DNA of 64,000 bases, taken from contig NZ_CP101416.1 in the NCBI RefSeq assembly GCF_027942295.1, positions 2,148,001 through 2,212,000 on the forward strand, written 5' to 3'. Position numbers and translations under genes: made by a program. Of the stretch, positions 8,992 through 18,756 are shown in pieces. The stretch's first letter is position 1; the number at the start of each line of letters is the position of its first letter. This stretch comes from Pseudanabaena sp. Chao 1811. Lineage in GTDB: Bacteria > Cyanobacteriota > Cyanobacteriia > Pseudanabaenales > Pseudanabaenaceae. Under the pieces are notes generated by a model. It saw nothing but the letters and a program-made list of their open reading frames with translations, did no database searches and had not been told where the DNA came from.

Positions 8992-9972
8992 ATAGGTCTT
9001 TGCTGATGCTTTTGTTCGTTTTGCTTGTTTTTGTTGGTACATGAGCCGATCGCCATCTTGCAGGAGATCATCAACGGATTGATGTCTGTTGGCATCAAAC
9101 TCAATTGTGCCGATGCTGCAAAGAATATCGTAACCACGAGACTCCTGTTTATTAAAGCTTTCCCGTATTTGATCCAGACGATGGAGAATTAATTGACTCT
9201 CTGTTAGATCCGCATTGGTTAATAAAGCAACAAACTCGTCTCCGCCAAGCCTACCGATAACATCTGACTCCCGAAAAGTCTCTTGTAAAATTTTACTGAA
9301 ACCAACTAAGGCGCGATCGCCTTCTGCATGTCCATAGCGATCATTAATTTCTTTAAATAAATCAAGATCAAAGAAGAAGAGTGAGGCGGGTTTATTCATC
9401 CGCTTACAGAGATTTAGGGCATGGGTTGCCAAGGATTTAAACCCACGCCGATTAGAAATTTGGGTTAATTCATCGATGGTGGCAAGTCGGATTGCGGCTA
9501 ACTCTTGCTCTGCTAACTGTCCTAAATCGCGGAGTAATTCTTGCTCCTCTTCACTGAGTGTCCGAGGTTGGTGATCAATCAAACAGAGAGTACCAACGAT
9601 AATACTATCTCCAACAACGAGGGGAACTCCAGCATAGAAACGGATTTTTGGTTCATCTGTCACCAGAGGATTATCATAAAAGCGTTGATCAAGAGTGGCA
9701 TCAGGAATAATTAAAATGTCATTGCCTAGGATCGCGTGACCACAAAAGGAGATGTTTCTTGGCGTTTCTTTGAAATTTGCTCCTATGCAAGACTTGAACC
9801 ATTGACGATTCACATCAATTAAGCTAACCATCGCGATTGGTACTGCAAATAGCCGTTTAGCTAATCTCGTTAGGCGATCAAAACGTTCTTCTGAAGGGGT
9901 ATCGAGAATATTTAGCGATCGCAAGGTCTCAATCCGAATAGATTCGTTTTCTGGGTAGCTTGGTTCTTGCAT
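8980..9972 (-). CDS. GAF-domain diguanylate cyclase (GGDEF)
   Basis: A 330-residue cytoplasmic protein predicted to make cyclic di-GMP from two GTP. An N-terminal GAF domain covers about residues 20-160 and resembles the GAF of free-standing sensors (MVSLIDVNRQWFKS, FCGHAIL, FYAGVPL). The C-terminal GGDEF domain covers about 165-325, with an intact active site GGDEF at 243-247. A product-inhibition site, RESD, sits nine residues before it (R234), so activity should be feedback-controlled. The GAF lacks the Cys-His bilin site, so the signal is unknown. The gene is convergent with psb32 and shares its terminator hairpin. Confidence 0.92.
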   Translation of the reverse strand: MQEPSYPENESIRIETLRSLNILDTPSEERFDRLTRLAKRLFAVPIAMVSLIDVNRQWFKSCIGANFKETPRNISFCGHAILGNDILIIPDATLDQRFYDNPLVTDEPKIRFYAGVPLVVGDSIIVGTLCLIDHQPRTLSEEEQELLRDLGQLAEQELAAIRLATIDELTQISNRRGFKSLATHALNLCKRMNKPASLFFFDLDLFKEINDRYGHAEGDRALVGFSKILQETFRESDVIGRLGGDEFVALLTNADLTESQLILHRLDQIRESFNKQESRGYDILCSIGTIEFDANRHQSVDDLLQDGDRLMYQQKQAKRTKASAKTYRQE

Positions 9973-10060
9973 AGAAACCCTAATAACTTTTTATACCGTC
10001 GTGAATTCACCGTGCTAACCTTATAGCAAAATTTTGATCCTGCTGACCTCTCAATATCCA

Positions 10061-12121
10061 ATGGAAATAACATCCTTAGATGCGAAAGATGCACCCCCTA
10101 TATCCACGGAAGCAAGTCCAGATTTAGCTAGCTTAACCTCAGATTTTGTGACAAGTCGATTGAGTAAAGTTGCTGATAAAAATCCAGCATCAGATCTTGC
10201 ATCATTTCCAAGGGCAGAAGCTCCAAGCACTTTGCCAGAAGGTCTATCAGGGCTGAAAATTTCGCATACTAAGCAAAAGGGGGATTGCTTATATATTTAT
10301 AGTAAAGATCGAGAGGTTGGTTGTGCTACTCAAATTTTAGAAGCGATCGCTCCTAGTACACAGGATCTAGAGAGTTCAGTTTTATTTGCCGAAGGGATTC
10401 GTCGCCTCAAATTACATGGAAATGCTTGGGCGTTAGGTGTGGACTTGCCGATCGCCCCATCAGCGATTATTGCCGCAGAAATCATTGCCGCCTTACTCAT
10501 CAGTTTTCAGCAAGATCCAAAACTAGCCCAAACTAAGCTGAAGTTGCTGTTACAAAACAATTGCCTCAATTTGCTGTGCGAAACAAGTACCAAGATCTTG
10601 CAAGCAGAGATGGCAATACCGATGTTAAATACTTTGCGAACTGTCAAGTCATCGGAATATTTTCAGGCGGTGACCGTCTCCAATCGTGTTATTGGCGAAA
10701 AAAAGCCTAATTGGTCTTTTGAGATCGATCTGCTGGCGATCGGCATTCAAAGCCCTAACCTTGAAATATCCGAGTCATCGGAAGAATCTCATCACGAAGT
10801 AGCCGAAATTAGCAGTCCCGAATCCGTTGAACTTCAACCTTGGCAGCAGGTGCTTGCTTATGCGGACAATTGCTTGGGTTTCTGCGCGCAAACTTGGAAA
10901 TTAATTGGTCAAACTTCTCCCCAAATACCTTCCGTGACGATGTGTGTGGCAAGTTTAGCGATAGGTTTAGGGGCAACTGTAATGCTCGATCGCACCCTCA
11001 ATCATTACGCCCAACCCCATGAGCAAACTAAGTTGGTAATCGCTGACCCCAAAATCAACCTGCAAGAAAATACTCCTGATAAAGGGATTGCCAATAAACC
11101 TGCACTAAATTTTAATATCGCGTTATTTAACGAAAAATTGGCACTGCTAGATTGGCAAATCACTAATAAAAAGCGATCGCCCGATGTGTTGATCGTTGGT
11201 AGTTCTAGAGCATTGCGGGGTATCGAACCCAGTGTATTAGAAACAGCCTTGATCAATAAGGGATACAAAGGCGCTAGTGTTTTCAATCTAGGTATTGATG
11301 GTGCTACTGCCAAGGTTGTGAATTTACAAGTCACGCAAATTCTGTCACGTCCCCAACTCCCAAGGATGATCATTTGGGCAGATGGATTGCGGGCTTTTAA
11401 TAGTAGCCGTAGCGATATTACCTATGATGAAATTACGGCTTCTACAGGCTATAAGCAATTGCAGGAAACGTTAAAAAACAATGGGATTAATCCCGATCCT
11501 CTCTCTCCCAACATTGCCACCAAACCTGAAAATCCGATCGCCCAAGCGTTCAGTACAATTTTTGCCACTTCTACCAAACGTCAAGAGGTAAGGACTTCTG
11601 TTGTTAAAGGTTTTGATCGTAATACCCATCTGCTCAGTAATAGTGAAGCTTTAATTGCAGCGACGATGCCTAGCACTGCTACTGCCCTTGATTCCAAAGG
11701 ATTTGTTGCCTTTGACGTTACCTTCGATCCCAATACCTATTTCCAAAAATATCCCCAAGTCCCTGGAGATTATGATCTTGACTATCGTAACTTTGACACC
11801 ACTGGATCTCAGTTCGATGCCTTTGCTAATGTGGTCGATTTTTGCCGCCGTAATAATGTTGAGCTTTTGGTGGTGAATATGCCCTTACATAACACCTATC
11901 TTGATGCTATTCGCACTCGCTATGAGGCTAGTTTTAATAGCAGAATGCAGGAGCTTTCCCTGCGAGAAGGATTTACCTATCTTGATATTTCCCAAGCAAT
12001 CCCCAATCAAGCTGAGTTATTTTCTGATCCTAGCCACTTGAATCAAAAAGGCGCGATCTCAATCTCCCAAATGCTTGCCCAAAGCCCCAAAATTCCTTGG
12101 CAATCTCTCAAAAAACGTTAG
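10061..12121 (+). CDS. Large SGNH-hydrolase-like membrane protein (DUF1574-type)
   Basis: A 686-residue protein. The N-terminal ~290 residues are poorly conserved and Ser/Glu-rich. A hydrophobic helix near residue 300 (SLAIGLGATVML) probably anchors it in the membrane. The C-terminal half resembles SGNH/GDSL enzymes of the DUF1574 type: a nucleophile-like GSSRALRG, a NLGIDGATA block, and the Asp-His pair in DPSHLNQKG. Relatives are linked to acyl modification of surface polysaccharides; the substrate here is unknown. ATG 10061 is chosen over an upstream in-frame TTG at 10034. The gene is divergent from the diguanylate cyclase and is followed by a strong terminator. Confidence 0.72.
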   Translation: MEITSLDAKDAPPISTEASPDLASLTSDFVTSRLSKVADKNPASDLASFPRAEAPSTLPEGLSGLKISHTKQKGDCLYIYSKDREVGCATQILEAIAPSTQDLESSVLFAEGIRRLKLHGNAWALGVDLPIAPSAIIAAEIIAALLISFQQDPKLAQTKLKLLLQNNCLNLLCETSTKILQAEMAIPMLNTLRTVKSSEYFQAVTVSNRVIGEKKPNWSFEIDLLAIGIQSPNLEISESSEESHHEVAEISSPESVELQPWQQVLAYADNCLGFCAQTWKLIGQTSPQIPSVTMCVASLAIGLGATVMLDRTLNHYAQPHEQTKLVIADPKINLQENTPDKGIANKPALNFNIALFNEKLALLDWQITNKKRSPDVLIVGSSRALRGIEPSVLETALINKGYKGASVFNLGIDGATAKVVNLQVTQILSRPQLPRMIIWADGLRAFNSSRSDITYDEITASTGYKQLQETLKNNGINPDPLSPNIATKPENPIAQAFSTIFATSTKRQEVRTSVVKGFDRNTHLLSNSEALIAATMPSTATALDSKGFVAFDVTFDPNTYFQKYPQVPGDYDLDYRNFDTTGSQFDAFANVVDFCRRNNVELLVVNMPLHNTYLDAIRTRYEASFNSRMQELSLREGFTYLDISQAIPNQAELFSDPSHLNQKGAISISQMLAQSPKIPWQSLKKR

Positions 12122-12126
12122 CAAAA

Positions 12127-12171
12127 TTTTTAAGAGAATGGCGGCGCTTTGCGCCGCCATTCTCTTAAAAA
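12127..12171 (+). terminator. Rho-independent terminator with a GCGC-TTT-GCGC tip
   Basis: Perfect long stem (TTTTTAAGAGAATGGCGGCGC and its complement, loop TTT), placed six bases after the stop of the SGNH-like gene. The remainder of the 12122-12514 gap is AT-rich and presumably carries the pilB promoter. I see no other feature in it. Confidence 0.85.
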
Positions 12172-12514
12172 TACACTTAACAACAGCTATAAATATCGAT
12201 ATTTTGTAAAAACTATGAAACAGTTATGGTATTTTTGCCCCATATAGTTATGTAAACAGTTATGATCGCTTTGCTATCGATCCAGAACTGGGAAGTTTTT
12301 TGCAATATTTCTTTACGATCCTTTAACTAAATATCTAAAGAAATCATCAAATAAGTATCTACAATTCTAGGCGATCGTAAACTAATTACAAAAACGTCCA
12401 AAACATTAAAACCACTATAAAAGTACAGACATGGCTTAGGCAAATCTCTACCATATTATGGTTTCATATGTTTGCAAATTACTTGGGTAATGAAATCTTA
12501 GGAACTCTTGGGCT

Positions 12515-14527
12515 ATGAATACATCAGATCAAGCGCCAAATACTGCCGCAAGCAGAAACAGAACCAAAGCTCTTGCCAAACGAGGAGGTCGTACTCCCTT
12601 TGAGAGCAAACTAATTCAAGAAGGACATGCTACCTCCGACCAGTTCGATCGCGCTGTCAAGGATAGTCAAGAACAGAATGTTCCATTTCTCATGGCCCTA
12701 GAGCAAATTTTGGGTCAACAACTTGCCCCAGACATTACCCGCTATTACAAGCGCCAACAGCTTTTTGAACTGCGTGTCCTTTACGGCATTGAACCGATCG
12801 ACCCCGATGTCGAAGTTGACAAATTTGACATCCCTACCCTCAGTGCCTTACTTGACTCCAATATTGTCCCCGTTGCTAGTTGCCGCGACTGTGAGATCCT
12901 CCCTCTCATCAAAACCGAAAACAGTATTACCATTGCCGTAGTTTCACCCGACAGTTATAAAGTCCAAAACGAGATTGCGCGACTGCTCAAAAATATAACG
13001 GTGATTAAGCGAGTGATTGCTCGTGAGGATTTTCATCGCACATTTGATAATATTGTGCAGTTTCAAATCAACAAGAGTTCTAAAGCTGAAGGTGCAATCA
13101 GTGACGAAGATCTTCAAGTTAAAGATGATGTCTTTGGTGAAGATATAGCTGATACGGATCAAGGTGATGAACTTATGGTTGGTGGCGAAAACTCCGCCCC
13201 AATCATTAGCCTTGTAGATAAAATCTTAGTCAGAGCGCTCAAAGAAGGTTGCTCAGATATTCACATCGAGCCACAGGAAAAAGATCTTTGCATTCGTCTG
13301 CGTAAGGATGGTGTATTGCGCGAGTACTTCTTCCTCAGCGAAAACAAGCGTTTACCCAAGAACATTATCAACGCTGTCATCTCTCGCTTCAAGATTATTT
13401 CTAACCTCAATATCGCTGAGAAAAGGGTTCCCCAAGATGGCAAGCTGAAGCGTAACTTCCAAGGTCGTCGCGTAGATTTCCGCGTAAATACCTGCCCCAC
13501 TCAAAATGGTGAAAAAGTATGTCTACGGATTCTCGATAACTCCAATACCCAACTCGGACTGAATAAACTGATCAGTGATCCCGAAAGCTTGGAACTGATG
13601 CAAAGTTTTGCCAAACGTCCCTATGGACTGATTCTAGTTACAGGTCCTACGGGGTCAGGTAAAACCACCACTCTATACTCAACCCTCGCTGAATGTAACG
13701 ATCCCGGTATTAACATTAGTACCGCCGAAGATCCTGTCGAATATAATCTCCCTGGTCTGACCCAATGCCAAGTCCTACGGGAAAAAGGCATGACTTTCGC
13801 CAGTATTCTCCGCGCCTTCCTCCGTCAAGATCCCGACGTAATCCTTGTGGGTGAGACCCGTGATGCAGAAACCGCTAAAACTGCGATCGAAGCGGCGCTG
13901 ACAGGTCACTTAGTCTTAACCACGCTACATACCAACGATGCTCCTAGTTGTATTGCCCGTCTTGAAGAAATGGGTGTCGAACCATTCATGGCAAGTACAG
14001 CGATTATTGGTGTACTTGCTCAGCGTCTACTCCGCCGAGTCTGTGACAACTGTCGCATCCCCTACAATCCATCGCAGGAAGAACTTGATCGCTTTGGCTT
14101 GCCCAGTAGCGATCTTGAAAAGACCTTCTACCGAGCTAATATCGTTAACCGTGAAGCTATGCTCCCTGGGCAGCGCGTATGTCCAAAATGTAACGGCTCT
14201 GGATACAAGGGTCGGGCAGGGGTTTACGAAATCATGAAAATGACCGAGCGTCTGCAAAGTGCGATTAACAAGGGGGCAACCACCGAAGTGATCAAAGAAA
14301 TTGCCGTCCAAGAAGGGATGAAAACCTTAATGGCATATGCCTTTGACTTAGTCAGGCAGGGTGCAACTACTCTTGATGAAGTGCTGCGTGTAGTTTACAC
14401 AGACAAAGGAAGAGAAGCCGAAGAACGTGCGCGTCGAGGCAAAGGACTTGAATGCGACAACTGTGATGCTATGCTCACACCTGAAACCGTCGAATGTCCT
14501 TACTGCACCACACCGAGAACCTTCTAA
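12515..14527 (+). CDS. pilB: Type IV pilus extension ATPase PilB
   Basis: A 670-residue GspE/PilB-family secretion ATPase that powers pilus assembly from the inner face of the cytoplasmic membrane; in cyanobacteria it drives twitching/phototaxis and natural competence. A GspE N-terminal domain covers about residues 70-180. The ATPase has Walker A GPTGSGKT at 377-384, an Asp box and VGETRD, followed by His-box residues. Paired Cys motifs CDNC and CPKC flank a zinc-binding C-domain, and an extra C-terminal zinc ribbon (CDNC...CPYC, near residue 646) is present. The length matches cyanobacterial PilB1. First gene of the pilB-pilT-pilC cluster, separated from pilT by a hairpin. Confidence 0.97.
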   Translation: MNTSDQAPNTAASRNRTKALAKRGGRTPFESKLIQEGHATSDQFDRAVKDSQEQNVPFLMALEQILGQQLAPDITRYYKRQQLFELRVLYGIEPIDPDVEVDKFDIPTLSALLDSNIVPVASCRDCEILPLIKTENSITIAVVSPDSYKVQNEIARLLKNITVIKRVIAREDFHRTFDNIVQFQINKSSKAEGAISDEDLQVKDDVFGEDIADTDQGDELMVGGENSAPIISLVDKILVRALKEGCSDIHIEPQEKDLCIRLRKDGVLREYFFLSENKRLPKNIINAVISRFKIISNLNIAEKRVPQDGKLKRNFQGRRVDFRVNTCPTQNGEKVCLRILDNSNTQLGLNKLISDPESLELMQSFAKRPYGLILVTGPTGSGKTTTLYSTLAECNDPGINISTAEDPVEYNLPGLTQCQVLREKGMTFASILRAFLRQDPDVILVGETRDAETAKTAIEAALTGHLVLTTLHTNDAPSCIARLEEMGVEPFMASTAIIGVLAQRLLRRVCDNCRIPYNPSQEELDRFGLPSSDLEKTFYRANIVNREAMLPGQRVCPKCNGSGYKGRAGVYEIMKMTERLQSAINKGATTEVIKEIAVQEGMKTLMAYAFDLVRQGATTLDEVLRVVYTDKGREAEERARRGKGLECDNCDAMLTPETVECPYCTTPRTF

Positions 14528-14581
14528 AATTTGTAGCGTTTAAAACTTGCCTTAGTTGTAGGTTTTAAACGCTACAAATTT
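14527..14581. terminator. Hairpin between pilB and pilT
   Basis: A 20-bp perfect inverted repeat (AAATTTGTAGCGTTTAAAAC and complement) with a 15-base loop starts at the pilB stop codon. It may be a partial terminator or an mRNA-processing site that uncouples pilB from pilT. Confidence 0.65.
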
Positions 14582-14727
14582 ATCTATCTAGTTGATCTAG
14601 AGATCTGCTCTTCTAGATAACGTTTTTGAGATAACTTGTGCGAAACAATTTTTATAAACCGCAAGTTTCAACCGAGATACAGGGAAATATGCAACTTATT
14701 AGGATTTGATCAGGAGAATTGCCCACT

Positions 14728-15888
14728 ATGGTAATGGACTATATCATCGAGGACTTGATGGAAGAAGTGGTAGAGCGTAAGGGGTCTGACTTGCACCTCT
14801 CCGCAGGTCTTCCACCCTATATTCGCATCAATGGTCATCTCACCCGTACCGATCGCGACCCTCTTACACCTGAAGAATGTCAGCGTTTAATTTTCGCAAT
14901 GTTGAATAACAACCAGCGCAAAACCCTCGAACAAAGCTGGGAACTAGACTGCTCCTATGGGGTAAAGGGATTAGCAAGATTTCGGGTCAATGTGTACAAG
15001 GATCGCGGAACCTATGCAGCTTGCTTACGTGCGCTTTCTTCCAAAATTCCTGATATGGACGATCTCAATTTGCCGCCGATCGTCCGTGAACTGAGTGAAA
15101 AACCACGGGGATTAGTACTGGTGACAGGTCCTACTGGATCAGGCAAAACCACAACTCTGGCGGCGATGATTCAAACTATCAACAAAACCCGTGCTGAACA
15201 TATCCTCACCGTAGAAGATCCCATTGAGTTTGTCTACGAATCCGTAAAAAGTGTGATTCACCAACGGCAAGTTGGAGAAGATACCAAAACCTTTGCCAAT
15301 GCACTTAAGGCTGCTCTGAGAGAAGATCCAGACGTAATCCTTGTTGGGGAAATGCGTGACTTGGAAACAATTCAGCTTGCGGTATCTGCCGCCGAAACAG
15401 GACACCTCGTATTTGGGACATTGCATACTAGTTCCGCTTCTCAGACTGTCGATCGCATGGTGGATGTATTTCCTCCTGAGCAGCAAGGACAAATTCGCGT
15501 ACAACTTTCTAACTCCCTCGTAGCAGTATTGAGTCAAACCCTTGTCCCTCGTCATAATCCTCAACCGGGGCAGTTTGGACGGGTAATGGCACAGGAAATT
15601 ATGGTAGTTACACCTGCGATCTCTAACCTCATTCGTGAAGGTAAGACTGCCCAAATGTATGGCTTTATCCAAACAGGTGGTAAAGATTCTATGCAGACCC
15701 TTGAATCGGTTTTAGCCAAGCTATATCTAGATGGAGATATTACCTTTGAAGCGGCGATGTCTAAAACTTCACGTCCTGAAGAATTACTACGAGTAGTTGG
15801 TCCTAACCCTGCACCTGTAATGAAACGTAAAGCCGCAGGAGATCTGCGATCGCCAGATATGGTTCGCTCAAGATCAATTAGTGGTTAG
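14728..15888 (+). CDS. pilT: Type IV pilus retraction ATPase PilT
   Basis: A 386-residue retraction motor. It shows DLHLSAGLPP near the N-terminus, Walker A GPTGSGKTTT, the Asp box (EDPIEF), Walker B VGEMRD, the His box (GHLVFGTLHT) and AISNLIREGK, a slight variant of the AIRNLIRE retraction motif. ATG 14728 is preferred because AGGAG lies about eleven bases upstream; the in-frame TTG at 14719 is too close to that site. It sits between pilB and pilC as in other cyanobacteria, with 65 bp to pilC, so co-transcription with pilC is likely. Confidence 0.96.
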   Translation: MVMDYIIEDLMEEVVERKGSDLHLSAGLPPYIRINGHLTRTDRDPLTPEECQRLIFAMLNNNQRKTLEQSWELDCSYGVKGLARFRVNVYKDRGTYAACLRALSSKIPDMDDLNLPPIVRELSEKPRGLVLVTGPTGSGKTTTLAAMIQTINKTRAEHILTVEDPIEFVYESVKSVIHQRQVGEDTKTFANALKAALREDPDVILVGEMRDLETIQLAVSAAETGHLVFGTLHTSSASQTVDRMVDVFPPEQQGQIRVQLSNSLVAVLSQTLVPRHNPQPGQFGRVMAQEIMVVTPAISNLIREGKTAQMYGFIQTGGKDSMQTLESVLAKLYLDGDITFEAAMSKTSRPEELLRVVGPNPAPVMKRKAAGDLRSPDMVRSRSISG

Positions 15889-15953
15889 ATTTTGGTTTTT
15901 GCTCTGTTCTTACCTATTTCAACCTGTAATTTCTTTATAAAAGAGGTGCAATT

Positions 15954-17162
15954 ATGGCAAAGTTTCAAGCCAATCTAAAGGACATTAAGGGTAAATCTGT
16001 ACAGCAAACAATGGTTGCCGAAACCCTCAAAGAGGCTCGTGATACTTGGCGACAAAAGGGTTTTGTTATTCAAGATATCAAAGAAGTGAAGAGCGGGTTT
16101 AGTTTTTCCGCTATCACAATGAAGAAAGTAACGGTCAAGGATTTGGCGTTATTTTCCCGACAATTAGCAACCTTGGTCAATGCAGGGGTATCAATGGTGC
16201 GTGGTTTGGGGGTCATGGTTGATCAGTGTTCCAATCCCCGACTGAAAATCGCCCTCACCGAAGTTCTTGATGATGTGCAGCAAGGTACTAACTTCTCTGA
16301 TGCGCTACGGAAGCACCCCAAGGTATTTGACAAACTGTATTGTGCGATGGTGCAAGCAGGGGAAACGGGTGGTGTGTTAGATGATGTCTTAGCTCGTCTA
16401 GCGACATTGCTCGAAGATTCAGCACGTTTAACTAACCAGATTAAGTCAGCGATGACCTACCCGATCGTAGTTACGTCGATCGCCGTAATCATCTTCTTAG
16501 CCATGTGTATTTTCATCATTCCGATCTTTGATGGTGTATTTAAGAGCTTAGGTGGTGAGTTACCTGCATTTACACAAATATTGGTCAATATCAGTAACTT
16601 CTTAAAGAGTCCCTCGGTCTTGATTTTGCCGATTACTTTCTTTGGATTGGGTATTGTTTACAATCGTGTGTATGCAACCCCTGCGGGTAAGCTCTATTTT
16701 GATGGATTGTTCTTGAAATTGCCTTTGTTTGGTGATCTCGTTGTCAAAACTGCGGTTGCTCGATTTGCACGGACATTTGGTTCACTCTCCCGTGCAGGTG
16801 TACCAATTTTGGCTTCACTGGAAATTACTGCCGAGACCGCAGGTAATCTGGTGATCTCGAATGCGATCGAGTCTGCCAGAAATGCGGTGCGAGAAGGTGG
16901 TCAGATTGCACCTGCAATGGAAAAAACGGAAGTATTTCCTGTGATGGCTTTGCAAATGGTCAGCATTGGTGAAGAAACTGGGGAAATCGACAAGATGTTG
17001 ATGAAGGTGGCTGACTTTTACGAAAATGAAGTTGAGGAAGCGGTCAAAGCACTGACAAGTTTAATGGAACCTTTGATGATCGTTGTATTAGGCGGCATGG
17101 TTGGTTCGATTATCGTCGGGATGTACTTACCGATCTTCTCGATTATGGACAAAATCAAATAA
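15954..17162 (+). CDS. pilC: Type IV pilus inner-membrane platform protein PilC
   Basis: A 402-residue GspF/PilC-family platform protein that couples the PilB/PilT motors to pilin insertion. Two T2SSF repeats are visible (FSRQLATLVNAGVSMVRGL near 60 and FARTFGSLSRAGVPILASL near 265), each followed by the AMVQAGETGG / MVSIGEETGEID type motif, and three hydrophobic segments (about 170-190, 215-240 and 370-392). A good ribosome site (AGAGG) precedes ATG 15954. The 3' end of the gene is partly duplicated just downstream. Confidence 0.96.
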   Translation: MAKFQANLKDIKGKSVQQTMVAETLKEARDTWRQKGFVIQDIKEVKSGFSFSAITMKKVTVKDLALFSRQLATLVNAGVSMVRGLGVMVDQCSNPRLKIALTEVLDDVQQGTNFSDALRKHPKVFDKLYCAMVQAGETGGVLDDVLARLATLLEDSARLTNQIKSAMTYPIVVTSIAVIIFLAMCIFIIPIFDGVFKSLGGELPAFTQILVNISNFLKSPSVLILPITFFGLGIVYNRVYATPAGKLYFDGLFLKLPLFGDLVVKTAVARFARTFGSLSRAGVPILASLEITAETAGNLVISNAIESARNAVREGGQIAPAMEKTEVFPVMALQMVSIGEETGEIDKMLMKVADFYENEVEEAVKALTSLMEPLMIVVLGGMVGSIIVGMYLPIFSIMDKIK

Positions 17163-17242
17163 TAAAAAGCCCTGCATAGCAGCGCTTTTTTAATATGGAC
17201 AAAATCAAATGACAAAAAAGCCTTGCATATAGCAATCCTAGA
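17145..17242 (+). repeat. Short tandem duplication of the pilC 3' end with its terminator stem
   Basis: The string ATGGACAAAATCAAAT (last pilC codons) followed by an AAAAAGCC(C)TGCAT stem half occurs at 17145 and again at 17195, a 50-bp unit in tandem. The second copy is untranslated and slightly altered. The intact hairpin follows at 17300-17327. Confidence 0.75.
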
Positions 17243-17299
17243 GGGTTTGTGAAAGCGCACCCTAGGGGTGCACTTCCACAAATCCAGAAATTTACAAAT

Positions 17300-17327
17300 A
17301 AAAAGCCCTGCATAGCAGGGCTTTTTT
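17300..17327. terminator. Bidirectional terminator between pilC and miaA
   Basis: AAAAAGCCCTGC-ATA-GCAGGGCTTTTTT hairpin with T-tracts on both strands, between convergent pilC and miaA. It overlaps the miaA stop codon. Confidence 0.88.
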
Positions 17328-18225
17328 ATAGCATTGCGATCGCATCTTCCCAATTACTTCCCGTCGGCAACCAATGAATTGGTAAATCGCCATTACCCGA
17401 ACCGCGAAACCATGTTCTTTGGCGTTTGGCAAATTGGCAGGTATGGATAATCGTGAGTTCTTTTGCCGTTGCTAAATCAGTTTTATTGGCTAAATAGTCC
17501 GACATTTCACCATAGCCAAGGGTTTTTAAAAGGGGTAGATCCACACCATAGCGCTGTTGCAAATCACGAATTTCATCAAGCCAACCCTGTGCCAACATTT
17601 GCTCAGTGCGATCGCCTACTAATTTCCGATAAGCATCGAGATCGGCGCAATCCAATCCAATCTGGACAATGGGATAACTTGGCGGTTGCTCGTATTGCTG
17701 AGATGAGAGAGGCTGACCCGTTACATAAAACACCTCTAGCGATCGCAAGGTTCTAACTTGATCGTTAGCATGGATTTTCGTTGCACCGACAGGATCGACC
17801 TGTTGTAAGACTTGATAGCAATAGTGTTGTCCTAATTCCTCAAGTTGCGATCGCAGATGTGGTTGCGGTGGCACACGGGGAATCTTTAGCCCTGCGGTAA
17901 TTGCCTTAATATATAGCCCCGACCCACCAACTAAGATGGGTGTAACTCCCTCCGCATGGAACTTGGCAATTAAAGTTTGGGCTTGATCTTGATAGTCAGC
18001 AAGGGTCAAGGTTTGGTCAGGTTCAATAATATCGATCAAGTAATGGGGAATCCCTTGACGTTCCTTGATGCTTGGCTTGGCTGTACCAATGTCGAGATAG
18101 CGATAAACTTGGCGCGAGTCAGCACTCAAAATTGGCGCATTGAGATGTTTCGCTAGAGCGATCGCCAGACTTGTCTTTCCCGTTGCCGTTGCCCCTAAGA
18201 TTACAATTAAACCAATAGAATTCAT
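17326..18225 (-). CDS. miaA: tRNA dimethylallyltransferase MiaA
   Basis: A 299-residue enzyme that adds a dimethylallyl group to A37 of tRNAs reading UNN codons. It has the P-loop GATATGKTSLA, the catalytic-Asp region DSRQVYRYLDIGTAKP, PHYLIDIIEP, LVGGSGLYIKAI, and the C-terminal KTLGYGEM and RQRTWFR motifs that contact tRNA. ATG 18225 is chosen; an in-frame TTG at 18252 would add nine residues without support. Convergent with pilC. Confidence 0.95.
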   Translation of the reverse strand: MNSIGLIVILGATATGKTSLAIALAKHLNAPILSADSRQVYRYLDIGTAKPSIKERQGIPHYLIDIIEPDQTLTLADYQDQAQTLIAKFHAEGVTPILVGGSGLYIKAITAGLKIPRVPPQPHLRSQLEELGQHYCYQVLQQVDPVGATKIHANDQVRTLRSLEVFYVTGQPLSSQQYEQPPSYPIVQIGLDCADLDAYRKLVGDRTEQMLAQGWLDEIRDLQQRYGVDLPLLKTLGYGEMSDYLANKTDLATAKELTIIHTCQFAKRQRTWFRGSGNGDLPIHWLPTGSNWEDAIAML

Positions 18226-18339
18226 TATTATTTCAGCATATTTCTTGATCAATCCATTTGCTGGAGCGCCCCAGATACTGTAGCAGTTTTAACCTCAAGC
18301 TATAACTCTCATTACCTAAAAAGCTAGGCGCAATTAAAT

Positions 18340-18398
18340 ATAAAACTCCAAAAGCTGTGACACATGCAGAGCGATCACCACAGCTTTTTGGGTTTTAT
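18340..18398. terminator. Isolated hairpin in the miaA/pentapeptide intergenic region
   Basis: Inverted repeat with arms near ATAAAACTCCAAAAGCTGTG and CACAGCTTTTTGGGTTTTAT, T-rich on both strands. No recognised gene ends here. Together with the hairpin at 18700 it brackets about 300 gene-free bases. Confidence 0.5.
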
Positions 18399-18699
18399 TA
18401 TGTCCAGCTACTTAGCCATTTATATGACATTACAAATCTCCATACACTTTGGGGGTTTATGAATCTTTAGAACCTATTTATACAGTTGATTAAATCATGA
18501 TTTAGGATGGTTTCCTAAAGATATCTCAATAGTATTTTTGCTTATATGAATTGCTATAAAAAAGTGTTATTTGCTTTTTTGCTGATGATCTACAAAACCT
18601 CTTTAACAATATATTTCAGTCTGTTTGTACACTGAGAAGACATGATTTTATGATTATTGCGATCGCTTATATCTTTTATAAATAGATAGTCTGGCAAAA

Positions 18700-18756
18700 A
18701 TAAAAAACAGAAGAGAGTTGTATCACTTTGCGCCACAACTCTCTTCTGTTTTTTAT
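18700..18756. terminator. Strong hairpin with T-tracts on both strands
   Basis: Arms ATAAAAAACAGAAGAGAGTTG and complement with a ~15-base loop. It looks like a rho-independent terminator but has no annotated gene on either side. The whole gap 18226-18844 otherwise shows no convincing reading frame and may carry a small RNA (inference). Confidence 0.6.
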
